Source: Lithobates sylvaticus (taxonomy: Eukaryota > Chordata > Amphibia > Anura > Ranidae). From it: 64,000 nucleotides of DNA. Under the pieces are notes generated by a model. It was not told where the DNA came from. It was given only the letters and a program-made list of their open reading frames with translations, and made no database searches. A program made the translations under genes and the position numbers. Positions 1 to 11,099 of the stretch are shown piece by piece (positions within the stretch are counted from its first letter, which is position 1; every line of letters begins with the position of its first letter). Location: contig CM053030.1 of assembly GCA_028564925.1 (NCBI GenBank), forward strand, positions 373,266,945-373,330,944, in the 5' to 3' direction.

Positions 1-592
1 TCCGAACTGTTGGAGGGAGTGTGGCCACTTAGGTAATCTATTACATATGCTTTGGTATTGCCCTACGGTTAAAAGCTTATGGAATAGTGTTTTTCAACAT
101 ATATCTACCATTACTGGTATACTCACTAAACCAGACCCTGTCTTAGGTATTCTTCATATAAATATCGACAAATTTCCTAAATCATTTAGATCAGTTATAA
201 CTCATATTCTGTTAGAAACCAGATTGCTGATTTTATGCAATTGGAAGTCTAACACTGCTATCAATTTATCAGATGTTATTTCTGCAGTACGTAGAAACTA
301 TACTTTTGAACGCTTGATGGCACTTAAGAATTCCAAATGTGTACAATTTGATAAATACTGGTCTATATGGCCTAAAGTTTCCTCTCAGGATGATATATAA
401 TTCTGTAGATTGTTTGTTATAAATGCTCTATATACGTTCTTTGAATATGTCTTATCTTTCATATGTTAAATAGTCGATGGATACTGACACATATCCCACG
501 TTGTGCATATCCTATTATTTATTTCTTTAATGTTTATTTATTTTCTGTATGATTTCATGAAAATACTCAATAAAAATTGAATGATTCAAAAA
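1..592 (+). mobile_element. 3' end of an L1-like LINE
   Basis: The window opens inside a LINE. The end of ORF2 runs to 400, followed by about 190 bp of AT-rich 3' UTR, an AATAAA signal at 569-574 and a short A-rich tail near 588-593. LINEs end this way when 5'-truncated or when only the 3' part is in view. The copy continues upstream of the window, so its 5' boundary and full length are unknown. Confidence 0.8.
2..400 (+). CDS. L1-like ORF2 protein, C-terminal end (partial)
   Basis: This open frame enters from the left edge and stops at 398-400. It begins with a Cys/His cluster of the form CWRECGHLGNLLHMLWYCP, followed by a tryptophan-containing V-K-S-L-W segment. That cluster is typical of the extreme C-terminus of ORF2p in the L1/Tx1 group, downstream of the endonuclease and reverse transcriptase domains. 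About 132 codons are visible and none is broken, but the catalytic domains lie outside the window, so coding capacity cannot be judged. ORF2p carries out target-primed reverse transcription of LINE RNA. The frame is taken from the window edge because the first ATG (47) falls inside the conserved cluster and is not a real start. Confidence 0.8.
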   Translation, partial: PNCWRECGHLGNLLHMLWYCPTVKSLWNSVFQHISTITGILTKPDPVLGILHINIDKFPKSFRSVITHILLETRLLILCNWKSNTAINLSDVISAVRRNYTFERLMALKNSKCVQFDKYWSIWPKVSSQDDI

Positions 593-1787
593 ATCGCGAC
601 ACAGGATTGAAAGTTCAGATCCAGAACTACAGAATCCAGAGAAAACCAAAAACAGTTTTCTCCGTTCAGAAATGATAGTCCGGAAACTCGCATTAACCCT
701 CAATGCAACTACTGTGTCATATTCTCCTTCATTGTAATAGTGCCAGGGTCACTCTGTATCACACTACTGTAGCACTACCATGGGGCTGCTGGTAACTGTA
801 TCCCCTACTCCGGCACAGCCAGACAACAAGCATTTTTCACTTACATCCAGACACAAGAAACAGTGTCTGAACTTGGTTTTGTTGTTTTATTAGGGGTGAT
901 AACTTGGATGGGAAATAGGAATTATGGGATGCTGAGCTTGACTAAAACAATAAACGGGGACACACTCCTTCCTATGTACAAGATACTGAACTGTCCTGCT
1001 TCTTGGACACTGACAGTCTATGGTGATCAAAAACAAAAGCCACTTGAGGACTAGGAACTCTCAGTCCCTTTTAGAAAATAGCACAGTGTGTTATAAGCTG
1101 CATTCATGAATATCTTTAACTCCTCTGTAGAAACTGCTCCCAGCTACACTGCCTGCAGGAACTACCAGCCCACCTGGCCGCTTGTCCACCAGCCCACCTG
1201 GGAAGATCTCCCAGGGTAAAAAATAGGAAGGGTTAAGCACAATGCTGTCCACCTTGTCCCCTTGTGAATCCCTGGGTGTGCTGATGTACTCACTCTGTCC
1301 TCTTTGCTCCCTGCTGCTCCTTAGGCAAGATTCCTTTCCAAACCATAATGCTATCAGGATCTTCCCAAGCCAGTCCAAGCCCAGCCTGGAGGCAGAGCCC
1401 CCCCAGACCCAGGGGTCCCTTCTAGGCCACCGACAGACTCCTCAGCACTTCATCTACCACCCAACTCCTCTGCTGGTATAGCTCCACCATATTTAAGGGC
1501 TGACTCAGCAACCCTGCCAGGATATGCTGTCTGGGGATTGGCCAAGTTCCCTCAAGTATGCAGATAAGCCCTCCAGGCCTCCACCCACTAACTTCTAGAA
1601 GTTTCTCCAAACTTCCAGATCCAGTAGGAGGTACCAGAGACCCGCCTCTGTGAGTCATCCAGCCTGACCAGCAGTAAATCCTGACCCAATTTCAGACTTA
1701 CAAGCTAACCATGAGTCATAACATAAATTTGCCTGCACTAACACTAGTAGCACACTAGAGGATTTCAGTGTGAACCTAGGCTTAACA
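593..1787. other. Unrecognised stretch, no gene seen
   Basis: About 1.2 kb of mixed-composition sequence. Short open frames occur on both strands (for example around 1100-1650), but they overlap each other and show no recognisable motif. I see no terminal repeats or tandem array. It may be an old, unlisted repeat. Confidence 0.4.
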
Positions 1788-1849
1788 TCTGAAAAGTGTG
1801 GCATGCATTTGTATTCAGTCCCCCTAAGTCAATACTTTGTAGAACCACC

Positions 1850-3610
1850 TTTCACTGCAATTACAGCTGCAAGTTTTTTTGATGATGTCTCTACCAGCTT
1901 TGCACATTGTTCTTTGCAAAATAGCCCAAGCTCTGTCAGATTGAATGGAGGGCATCTGTGAACAGCAATTTGAGTCTTGCCACAGATTCTCATTTAGATT
2001 TAGGTCTGTACTTTGATTGGGCCATTCTAACACATGAATATGCTTTGCTCTAAAGCATTCCATTGTAGCTCTGGTTGTATGTTTAGGGACTTTGTCCTGC
2101 TGGAAGGTGAACCTCTGCCCCAGTCTCAAGTCTTTTGCAGACTCTAACAGGTTTTCTTTTAAGATTGCCCTGTATTTGGCTCCATCCATCTTCCCATCAA
2201 CTCCGACCAGCTTCCCTGTTCCTGCTGAAGAAAAGCATCCCCACGACAGGATGCTGCCACCACCATGTTTTACGGTGGGGATAGTGTGTTCAGAGTGAAG
2301 TGCAGTGTTCGTTTTCTGCCACACATAGCATTTTGCTTTCAGGCCAAAATGTAAAATTTTGGTCTCATCTGACCAGAGCACCTTCTTCCACATGTTTGCT
2401 CTGTCCCCCACATGGAAGACAGAAAAACAAAGCAACAGGCGCCTCTTAGTAAGACTGTATAGATTTAATAACAAATTGCATTAAAACACTCACATATAGG
2501 AAACTGTTGTCAGGTGCAGGGAAATCCAGTAGAGCCACATGTGATCTCAGCAGTCCAGATGAAATTAAGCCGGCGTCCTGGTCCACAGGTTACTTCCGGG
2601 ATTCGGATCCACAGCGAGGCCTGGAACGCGGCCGGACAGTCAAAAGGAGGGCTGCAGTGCAGAGTTGAATGTGGTGGCTTAACTTTCAAGCTTGAAAAGC
2701 TTGGAGCTTGAAAAAGGAGCGTGCTTACTGCACATGCTCAGAAACGCGTCGCTTTACGGCAGTACAGCCACCACATTCAACTCTGCACTCCAGCCCTCCT
2801 TTTGACTGTCCAGCCGCGTTCCAGACCTCGCTGTGGATCCGAATCCTGGAAGTAACCTGTGGACCAGGACCCCGGCTGCATAGGGAGACACAAGGCTTAG
2901 GATTTCCCTGTACCTGACAACAGTTTCCTATATGTGAGTGTTTTAATGCAATTTGTTATTAAATCTATACAGTCTTACTAAGAGGCGCCTGTTACTTTGT
3001 TTTTCTGACTACCATATCTGGAGTGGCTTCAACTCCCTACACAAGGCTGCTCTACCAAAAAGACTTCAAAACGTCACAAAGAGCTGTATTGCTCAAAGGA
3101 CTTTTTTGTTATGAATTTGCACTTGCTTATTACCGTACTCTGACCTGCGCCGCTATCCACTGTTATTTTTCTCCTGTCCCCCACATGGCTTCTCGCAAAC
3201 TGCAAATGGGACTTCTTATGGCTTTCTTTCAACTATGGCTTTCTTCTTGCGATTCTTCTAGAAAAGGCCAGATTTGTGGAGTGCACGACTAATAGTTGTC
3301 CTTTGCACAACTAATAGTTGTCCTGTTCTCCCACCTGAGCTGTGGATCTCTGCAGCTCCTCCAGAGTTACCATGGGCCTTTCGGCTGCTTCTCTGATTAA
3401 TGCTCTCCTTGCCCGGCCTGTCAGTTTAGGTGGACGGCCATGTCTTGGTAGGTTTGCAGTTGTGCCAGACTCTTTCCATTTTCAGATGATGGATTGAACA
3501 GTGCTCCGTGAGATGTTCCAAGCTTAGGATATTTTTTTTATAACCTAACGCTGCTTCAAACTTCACAACTTTATCCCTGACCTGTCCGGTGTGTTCCTTG
3601 GCCTACACAG
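1850..3610 (-). pseudogene. Tc1-type transposase pseudogene
   Basis: The C-terminal DDE half is in one frame at 1824-2420. It holds [11 protein letters not shown] with the first Asp, a degraded second motif (FQQDKVPKHT where QxDNDPKHT is usual) and a third motif reading DLNLNENLW. A glycine-rich HGGGS block lies between the first two, as is normal for Tc1. The N-terminal DNA-binding half lies at about 3190-3610 and is broken by frame changes and a short duplication near 3285-3320 in which a TAATAGTTGTCC segment is repeated. The 758-bp snapback insertion separates the halves. The protein would have cut and joined transposon ends at TA; this copy cannot be functional. Confidence 0.85.
2416..3173. 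mobile_element. Snapback insertion 1 with 15-bp target duplication
   Basis: A 758-bp insertion inside the Tc1 copy. The 15-mer CTGTCCCCCACATGG occurs at 2401-2415 and again at 3174-3188; removing one copy plus the insert restores the Tc1 coding sequence (HVGDRANMW). The insert is mostly a long inverted repeat, arms about 2419-2679 and 2766-3007, with an 86-bp loop and a unique 166-bp tail (3008-3173) on the right side only. It has no transposase-type ends and no coding frame. A target duplication of 15 bp points to reverse-transcription-type insertion (LINE or Penelope-like) rather than cut-and-paste. Confidence 0.75.
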
Positions 3611-3866
3611 CCAAGGCCTACACAGAGGCAATGATGGAGCACCCCCTCATCATTGCCCTTTATTAGAGTCCACCTGTGTTATAGGCAGTGATGTAAGGAA
3701 CGCGATTACAGTAAACGGCGTTACGTAACGCCGTTACTTTAGAGGGTAACGAGTAATCTAACTGATTACTCTTCCCCTCGCGGTAACGCCGTTCCCATTA
3801 CTGGGGCGGCGTTACCGCAATTACTTGCCGCGATCCGCGGAGCCGTTCGTGGCCTCGGCCTTAGGA

Positions 3867-3977
3867 AAGGCCGCGGCTTCGGCCTAGCTCCGGAGCGGCG
3901 GCCATCTTGGTGCACCAAGATGGCCGCGGCTCCGGCCTAGCTCCGGAGCGGCGGCCATCTTGGTGCACCCGTCGGCC
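3867..3977. repeat. GC-rich 53-bp direct duplication with palindrome
   Basis: Two copies (from about 3871 and 3924) of a GC-rich unit containing CTCCGGAGCGGCGGCCATCT. The palindrome GGCCATCTTGGTGCACCAAG, completed by ATGGCC, straddles the junction. It lies inside hAT-type element 1 and is CpG-rich compared with surrounding AT-rich DNA. Confidence 0.75.
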
Positions 3978-4097
3978 GTTTACAATGTGATTGCTCCGTC
4001 AAATGACGGAGCGATCACTTGTAAACATACCGGCGTCAAGATGACGCCGGTTCCTCTCTCCCCTCTGTGTACAGATCTGTACAGTGGAGGGGAGATG

Positions 4098-5060
4098 GAT
4101 GCCAGCACATACCCTGCCAATACTCTGCAATACCAGGTAATACTCTGCCAATACTCTGCCAATACCCTGCCAATACCCTGCAATACCAGGTAATACTCTG
4201 CCAATACCCTGCCAATACTCTGCCAATACTCTGCCAATACCCTGTCAATACTCTGCCAATACTCTGCCAATACTCTGCCAATACCCTGCCAATACCCTGC
4301 CAATACTCTGCCAATACTCTGCCAATACTCTGCAACACTCTGCAACACTCTGCCAATACTCTGCAACACCCTGCCAATACTCTGCAACACCCTGCCATAC
4401 CCAGCCATACTCTGCCATACTCTGCAATACCCCGTAATACCCATCCATACTCTGCCATACCCAGCCATACTCTGCAATACCCCGTAATACCTAGCCATAC
4501 TCTGCAATACTCTGCCATACCCAGCCATACTCTGCAATACCCCGTAATACCCAGCCATACTCTGCGATACTGTGTAATACCCAGCCATACTCTGCAATAC
4601 TCTGCAATACTCGGTAATACCCAGCCATACTCTGCAATACTCGGTAATACCCAGCCATACTCTGCAATACTCGGTAATACCCAGCCATACTCTGCAATAC
4701 TCGGTAATACCCAGCCATACTCTGCAATACTCTGCAATACTCGGTAATACCCAGCCATACTCTGCAATACTCTGCAACACCCTGCCAATACTCTGCAACA
4801 CCCTGCCAATACTCTGCAACACCCTGCCAATACTCTGCAATACTCTGCAACACCCTGCCAATACTCTGCAACACCCTGCAACAACCTGCCAATACTCTGC
4901 AACACCCTGCCAATACTCTGCAACACCCTGCCAATACTCTGCCATACTCTGCAATACTCGGTAATACCCAGCCATGCTCTGCAATACACGGTAATACCCA
5001 GCCATACTCGGCGATACCCAGCTGTACCCAGCCATGCTCAGCCATACCCAGCCATACTCA
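4098..5060. repeat. Minisatellite, 10/11-bp unit with 30-bp higher order
   Basis: The basic unit is TACTCTGCCAA (11 bp) in the left part and TACTCTGCAA/TACTCGGTAA/TACCCAGCCA (three 10-bp variants forming a 30-bp higher-order unit) in the middle, returning to 10-11-bp variants on the right. Because 30 is a multiple of three and the unit lacks stops, open frames of several hundred codons appear on both strands. They are products of periodicity, not genes. Confidence 0.95.
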
Positions 5061-5238
5061 GTCAATATTACAGTTGAGGAGATGACGTGGATATTACAGT
5101 GGGTGAGATTGTGGATATTACAGTGGGGGCTTTATGGTGGTGGAATTTTCACAGGTTTTTGCAAATTAAATTATTATTTGCTGATCCGAAAAATGATCCG
5201 ATCCGGGACTCTGATCCAAGCAACGATCCGATCCGTGA

Positions 5239-5432
5239 GTTTGGGGGGGACAGATGTACAGAGGGGGAACAGATATATGTGTGTGGGGGGGGGAACAGAC
5301 GTGTAGTGGGGTACAGAGGGGGAACAGATATATATGTGTGTGGGGGGGACAGAAGTGTAGTGGGGTACAGAGGGGAAACAGACGTGCAGGGGGGTGCAGA
5401 GGGGAAATAGACGTGCAGGGGGGAACGCGCCC
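5239..5432. repeat. G-rich tandem repeat inside hAT-type element 1
   Basis: Irregular repeats of a unit resembling GGGGTACAGAGGGGGAACAG alternate with GTGTGTGGGGGG tracts. Strong purine strand bias. No coding signal. Confidence 0.8.
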
Positions 5433-5620
5433 CTTGCTTACAGTAATACTAGACCCGCCCCTAAGAATATAAAAAAAAAAATCACAGTTACTTTTCTGAG
5501 TAACTAATTACTTTTCCAATGTAGTAACTGAGTTACTAACTCAATTACTTTTTTGGGAGAAGTAATTTGTAACGTAACTAATTACTTTTTTAAAGTAAGA
5601 TGACCAACACTGGTTATAGG

Positions 5621-6630
5621 AGGAGTCCTTTAGTTCTCCCATATAGAGGAGTGTATTTCTCCCATGGTTCAAAGAAGCAGGATCTTCCATTCTATGGATA
5701 GCATAGGACCCACTAATAATGGGGTACTTTGTCGCAGTGAGTGGGCTTAAGCACCATATAGCTATATGGTGTTACCAAATCCCCATATTTTTTGAAAATG
5801 TTCAGGTGTTTTAAATAGCCTTGCAGGAGTTAAATGTCATTTTTTGCATGTATGCGCTGTAATATTTTGTTCTGTTTTATGGTCTTATGCCTGCGCCATC
5901 TCTAATGCATCTTTTAGGGTATTCCCCCCAAATATTTGTCAGTCTCTAACACAGACTCTCCTATTTAACCCTGTGTTCCTGGGCTTTCTACTTTTTACAT
6001 GCTCCCGCCCCCTTAGCAGCTCTCTGGCTGTGTAGTTCAGTCCCTGCAAATTTAAATGGAAGAATCCTGCTTACAGCATACAAGTCCCAGCATTCCTGTA
6101 AGGCCGTGTGATATCTAAGTTATGTAGCACTGCCATCTTGTGGTCAAATATTATTCTGCATGACAGTAACATTGCACAGTGTTACATAACATTTAAATAA
6201 AAACACCATATTGACACTGGCCAATGGGAACAGAGAGGCTAGGCAGACAGAGCTAACCCACCTGAAGGAAGTGACATCACCTACCAGCAGAGCACACCCT
6301 TCAGGCTGGGGTGAAACAGTGGCTGAGTGAACTGCAGGCATGCAGAGACCAGCAGTGCAGAAGCCTATGGGACACTCCTAACACATTTACTTTTTATAAA
6401 CTTTACCTATAATGCTTTTTCATGCTTTTTTAAAGTCTTGTGATGTTGTATTTAGGTAAGTAGGTTTGGTAGGATGGAACTAACCTTTCTTTCTTTATTA
6501 ACCTTTTTTATTATGGGACACTCCTAACACATTTACTTTTTATAACCTTTACCTATAATGCTTTTTCATGCCTTTTTAAAGTCTTGTGATGTTGTATTTA
6601 GGTAAGTAGGTTTGGTAGGATGGAACTAAC

Positions 6631-6667
<37 letters not shown>

Positions 6668-8455
6668 TTTTTATATTTTAAGTTATCCTAGAGTCTGAGA
6701 CTGTGATGACTGCAGTAATTTACTTACTGTAATTACAGAAACATCTTTTATATATAGCTCTGTCAGTGCATATACTTACCTAAAATTATTTACTTTGGGG
6801 GGGGGGGGTTCATTTTTTTTTGTTTGTTTAATTTTTAGCTTTAAAATCTCATTATCCTGCTTTTTTTAAAAAACTAATTGTGCTTGATTATCATACCGTA
6901 AATATAATATCTGCTTTAGTGCACCTTAGATACTTGATACTGTAACCACAAAACAGCAAGTCCTGTACTAAGGATATCACAGAAACACATTTTTATGTTT
7001 TATGTTAAGCAGGCTATAGAATAATCATCCAAATGTTTGACTTGATAATATTAAAGGCGCCATGCATAAAAAATGTCTGAAAGTGTCTTTATTGCCCAAA
7101 GCACATTATGATAACCCGTGTAATTTTCTAACCTATACTAGAAAAGTCTTATCTTCCGATTTTGCATCCTCTTCTTCCCCTAGGTGTCAATGGTTTCAGT
7201 AATCCTTCTCTAAATTCCAATCCCCTGGCAGCCTTTTTATGTTTGTTATTGCCAAGTATTTTCCCCTTTTCCCTTTTCGTGTTTGCATTCTGTTTTAATC
7301 TTCCATGCTAACTTTGGGAAAATTCCTTATTCCTTATTCATCACATTTACAAAATCTTCTGAAGGTGCTTCACCTGAAATCAATTTTTTTTGTTCCTAAC
7401 TCTTCTACAATGTGGTTTATTTTCTTTTATTTCTTCTTTTTTTTTTAAAGGTACCTCATTTTTATGTTTACAATCTTTATAAACAAGTGTCCAGGTTTCC
7501 AAACTGTATGTTAATACTGCAACAAGAATCCTATTCTGGGAGACTGAAATGCAGTCTTTCCCTTTTACCTGTTCTTCAGTTCAGTTCAGTTTTTTTTTTA
7601 CCTGTTTTGACTGGGCTGGTAGTTTGTGAGAACCTAAGAACTTACAGCTTGTATAAGCTTTAATACATTTCCCCGAATACTGAGTTATTTTGTTTATGGC
7701 ATCTAGAAACATTCTGTTGGCTTTGGAAAAGCTATTCAAGTTATTAAAATTACATATCAGTTAAAGGGCAGAGAAAAGTCAGATTAACAACAATTAAAAA
7801 TTAAATTCAGGTTACTAAAGAAAGTAGAACAAGCACCCCAAAAAATATACTAATTACAAACAAACAACTGAGGCCTTTTGTTAAATGCTCCCACCCCCAA
7901 ATTTAAATTGTCTGCAAATGTGATTTAAAAATAAATCTAAATGCTAAAAAAAGAAAACAAAATACTTACCCCATCTTCTGATGCCTTTGCTAGGCAGGGG
8001 TTTCCTGGGATAGCTGGCTGCTTTAAATGTGTGAGAATACACTCCTGCATTGTGCTGGAGTGAATTCTTGTAGAAAGAAGGTTCACTTAAAAATAAAAAC
8101 CTAATAATTGCAGCCAATAAAAATTAGGGATAGGGAATATGTCCTGTGAAAAAACATCTGCCTCCTGTTACTATAGTGCATATAGATAGGGGCACAGATA
8201 CACTCCATTCTGCTACCTACATTTAGCAAGTGTTTCCATCTACAGTCACGGGCCTTCCAGGGTGTACAAGCCCTACACTAATCTCTCCCTATGCACTTTA
8301 TCAGCAGCACTCTCCAAAAGACCTTCTAAACCAGCTGACCGAACGCTGGCCATAGATGAATTAATGTTTTCAGCCCTCTGGCTAAACAAAAAAACTAACA
8401 AACAAACAGATTTCTCCATTCACACAATTGAGGTGGATAGAGAAGTCCTCCCCAC
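5621..8455. other. 2.8 kb without a recognised gene
   Basis: AT-rich DNA. Notable pieces are a perfect 20-bp palindrome at 5752-5771 (CACCATATAGC and its complement), the 146-bp duplication and TTTC run described separately, and a G run near 6797-6808. Stretches at 6860-8250 show no motif, long frame or repeat structure that I can identify. Confidence 0.4.
6366..6668. repeat. 146-bp tandem duplication ending in a (TTTC)n run
   Basis: The sequence starting TATGGGACACTCCTAACACA occurs at 6366 and again at 6512, nearly identical over about 130 bp. The second copy runs into a pure TTTC microsatellite at about 6632-6664, which is much shorter in the first copy. Confidence 0.9.
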
Positions 8456-8886
8456 TAAAGCCCCATACACACGGTCGGATTTTCCGATGGATTCTGTCCT
8501 ATCGGACAATGTTGTCGGAAATTCCGACCGTGTGTAGGCACCATCGGACAGTTTCCATCAGACTGTCCGACGGACAAAGTTCTATCTCCTGCTGGATAGA
8601 TTTTTCGACAACAAAGTCCGATCACACCAATTCCGATCGTGTGTAGCGAATTCCGACGGACAAAGTGCTACGCATGCTCAGATCACATTACAAGACCAAA
8701 GCTATTGGCTACTAGCCTCTACGTAGTCCCGTCGTAAGCAACAAACGCCACCACGTTCAGAATGATCGGATTTTCTGACAACTTTGTCCGACCGTGTGTA
8801 CGCAAAACCAACATCGGACAAAGTATGAAGGACATGATCCGACGGACCTGGTCCTCGGATAACCCGAGCGTGTGTATGGGGCTTAA
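8456..8886. mobile_element. CCCCATACACACGGTCGGA short inverted-repeat element, copy 1
   Basis: About 430 bp with inverted ends GCCCCATACACACGGTCGGA at the left and its near complement before GGGGC at 8882. The right flank reads TTAA; the left reads TAAA, one change from TTAA. The interior repeats the CCGACCGTGTGTA/TCGGA motif several times in both directions. A unique core around 8665-8770 (TATTGGCTACTAGCCTCTAC) is shared with the copies at 21.0 and 26.2 kb. No coding frame; a MITE. Confidence 0.85.
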
Positions 8887-9924
8887 GACATTGTATTCTC
8901 ACAGCCACGACTGTCTGCTGTCAGAGTAAATTAGACAAGAACATTTTTACAACAATCCTGTTCAACTGATGCTGACCGTTAGATAAATCCACCCACCCTG
9001 ACTCTGCTTTCCAGTCCCTCAGGTGTAATTATTATTACTTTACGGAATTTCTATAGTAACAAAAGTTTGCACAATACTGTACAAAATAAAAGGGAGGCCC
9101 GTAGCAGCCAAATTCAGAGAATGCGTTTGATAAGGAGGGCGCAGCTTGCCACATGACTCCCACATGAAACCACTGTGTGAGAGGCAGCTGCCCCTCCTCT
9201 CCCACATTCCCTCCATATATTCCCTCTGTCATGGTCAGGGGTCAGGCTTGGAGACCAGTAAGTATAGAGAGGCTCCCACTGACCAGCAGGATAAGTACAC
9301 AAGCAGGTCACCCTGGCAGATGACTCACCCGAGGGGCGGGGTCTAAACACTAACTGCATCTACTAGAACTCCTGATGGGGGAGATTGGTTTTGCAGTGTG
9401 TTAGTACCAGGTCACGGTCCTCAGGTTTGCCTCACCAGAGGGTGAGCAAGCCAGTGTCCAATAGCAGATATAATAGGTAGAGCAGAAGAGTAGTCAGTAA
9501 ACAAGCTAAAGGTCAGTACCAAATGGTTGCAGTTTGGGATCAAGCAGAAGCATAGTCAAGAAACAAGCCAAAGGTCAATAGAAAATGGTTGCATGTTGGG
9601 ATCAAACAGAAGTGCAGTCGAGGAACAAGTCAAAGGTCAGTAACGAGTAGTAGTGAAAGGAAGGACAGCTGCAGATACACAAAGGAGCAAGGTATTGGCT
9701 GAAGAGAGCACAATTATCTGGCAACAGGAAGTGCAGAGACATGGCTTAAATCAGGAACTTAATGGGAGGAGCAAAGAGTTCAAGGTTCACCACAAACAAG
9801 AGACAAAGCAAGATTGTCCATGGGATCAGACAGAGAGTTGTCCAGCATCTCATATGGCACAGCAAGAAGAACTACAGCCAGACACCACAGAGGTAGCAGG
9901 TTCAGACCCAGGCCCTACAACTCT
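8887..9924. other. Unrecognised stretch with a 62-bp tandem repeat
   Basis: No gene seen. A 62-bp unit is repeated at 9482-9543, 9544-9605 and partially at 9606-9640, each with the pattern CAGAAG..AGTC..GAAACAAG..AAAGGTCA. The stretch upstream (9140-9480) may belong to the same old repeat, but I cannot name it. Confidence 0.6.
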
Positions 9925-10075
9925 CAGTTGTAATTTATTATTAAACAGGACTTATATAGCACCAACAGTTTGTGCACTGGTTTACAAACTAAAGTGAGAT
10001 AGTACAGTTACAATATAATTTGAGACAAGGGGGGTAATAGGAGTGGCCTGCTTATAGGAGCTTACAATCTAAAAG
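9925..10075 (-). mobile_element. 3' tail of an L2/CR1-like LINE or derived SINE
   Basis: On the minus strand the sequence reads ACAAACTGTTGGTGCTATAT followed by AAGTCCTG and an AATAAT-type tail. It matches the 3' end of the plus-strand LINE at 30.0 kb in this window. Only the tail is present, so it may be a truncated LINE or a SINE carrying that tail. Confidence 0.65.
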
Positions 10076-11099
10076 GAAGAGCAAGTGATAAAAACGGTAG
10101 TACCTGTATAAGATTGGCTTTTTGAGAAAGTAAAATATATTTGTTAGATAGAGATGGGGCAGAATAGGAGATAGCAAGACAGATTGGCATAATGTCCAAT
10201 CTGTATCTATTCAAGTGCTATCTCTTTTTTAGCACAAAAATATAGCAGCCTTAAAGGTTTTAATTGCATGATCCATCTCTTAATGCTGAATTATGCCCAG
10301 CAAACACACAGGAGGATTACAACTGAGAGAAGCTACCAGCTATGAAATCAGGCACCTCCAAACAGAATGGTTATGAATGGTCTTTAGGGCACTCACAAAA
10401 CCATAAAGATAAATGTCCTTTAACCAGTCTGACATTTTCCCTATTTTAAAGATTATGAGATATATAGTATACTGATGACAGTAATGTAATTGTATCATCT
10501 TGTCCAGAGAGGCTATAACTGTATCAAAGTAAGTGTTTAGGGCTTCATTGCAGGCATCATATGACAAAGCTGGTACATGGACTGTATCCTGACTAAGGGC
10601 AGTAAAGTATCTAGATAATAATTGAATATGCTCCAGCAAACAGGGAAGAGATTCAGTTTTAGTATTAAGAAAGGGTCACTTCCTGTAGACCATGTTGTCC
10701 TGCAGCTACATGTTGCAGCTAAACATTTTTATAGCACAAAGACAAGGAGATTTTTCATTCCTGTGCTAGTACCACTAAAAACTATTGTCAGTGTATAGAT
10801 GATGAACATACTTCATACCGCATTTTGCCTATTTAGCACCCTCTCTAAGGCAAATCATTTTACCAAGCCAGGGGTTGAACCACAATGGTTTTTTATCAGC
10901 AACAGTATTAGTTTTCCCACAAAAAAATATTTTTTTCCACAGGAACTTTGCAATCAAAACCCACATCTGTTGTTGTCCATGTTTCCCAAGGGGTTGCTTT
11001 ATTTCCTCCTATTTTGTATCTACAGAGAGGTAGGAGTTTTTTTTACAATAGTTTTGAATAGCTTAGAAGGCATCTAATTTGGATATTATCATTGTGATT
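10076..11099. other. Unrecognised AT-rich stretch
   Basis: About 1 kb with no convincing coding frame, tandem repeat or terminal repeats. Short frames on both strands (for example 10340-10639 minus) match nothing I recognise. Confidence 0.4.

Larger units (their letters stand above)
1788..3678 (-). mobile_element. Tc1/mariner-type transposon, dead, interrupted
   Basis: Read on the minus strand this is a vertebrate Tc1-like element. The stretch at 1793-2400 matches the 3' transposase and 3' UTR of that group; 3174-3620 matches the N-terminal half. Both outer ends lack full terminal inverted repeats. A separate insertion (2416-3173) splits it, and a hAT-type element sits at its right edge (3686). 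The joint at the snapback can be read through because the 15-bp target is duplicated on both sides. Confidence 0.85.
3678..5620. mobile_element. hAT-type non-autonomous element 1 with 8-bp TSD
   Basis: The element proper is 3686-5612, starting CAGTGATGTAAGG and ending CCAACACTG, so the ends form CAGTG/CACTG inverted repeats. The 8-mer GTTATAGG flanks it at 3678-3685 and 5613-5620. An 8-bp duplication with CAGTG-type ends is the hAT signature. Subterminal sequence is rich in GTAAC/GTTAC motifs on both sides, as in vertebrate hAT elements. The interior has no transposase; it is a GC-rich duplicated block, a roughly 970-bp minisatellite and a G-rich tandem stretch. Confidence 0.85.

Noticed and set aside
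3980-5065. Open frames up to 361 codons on the minus strand (AGYYRVLQSM-type repeats) and 226 codons on the plus strand
   Set aside because: They are read-throughs of the 10/11-bp minisatellite in hAT-type element 1; all frames on both strands are similarly open.
5752-5771. Perfect 20-bp palindrome as a regulatory operator
   Set aside because: No gene nearby and isolated AT-rich palindromes of this size are not informative in repeat-rich DNA.
8262-8908. Frames reading PHTHGRTF/PHTHARVIRG, also at 21 and 26 kb
   Set aside because: They are translations of the CCCCATACACACGG MITE ends; the same peptides recur wherever the element is found.
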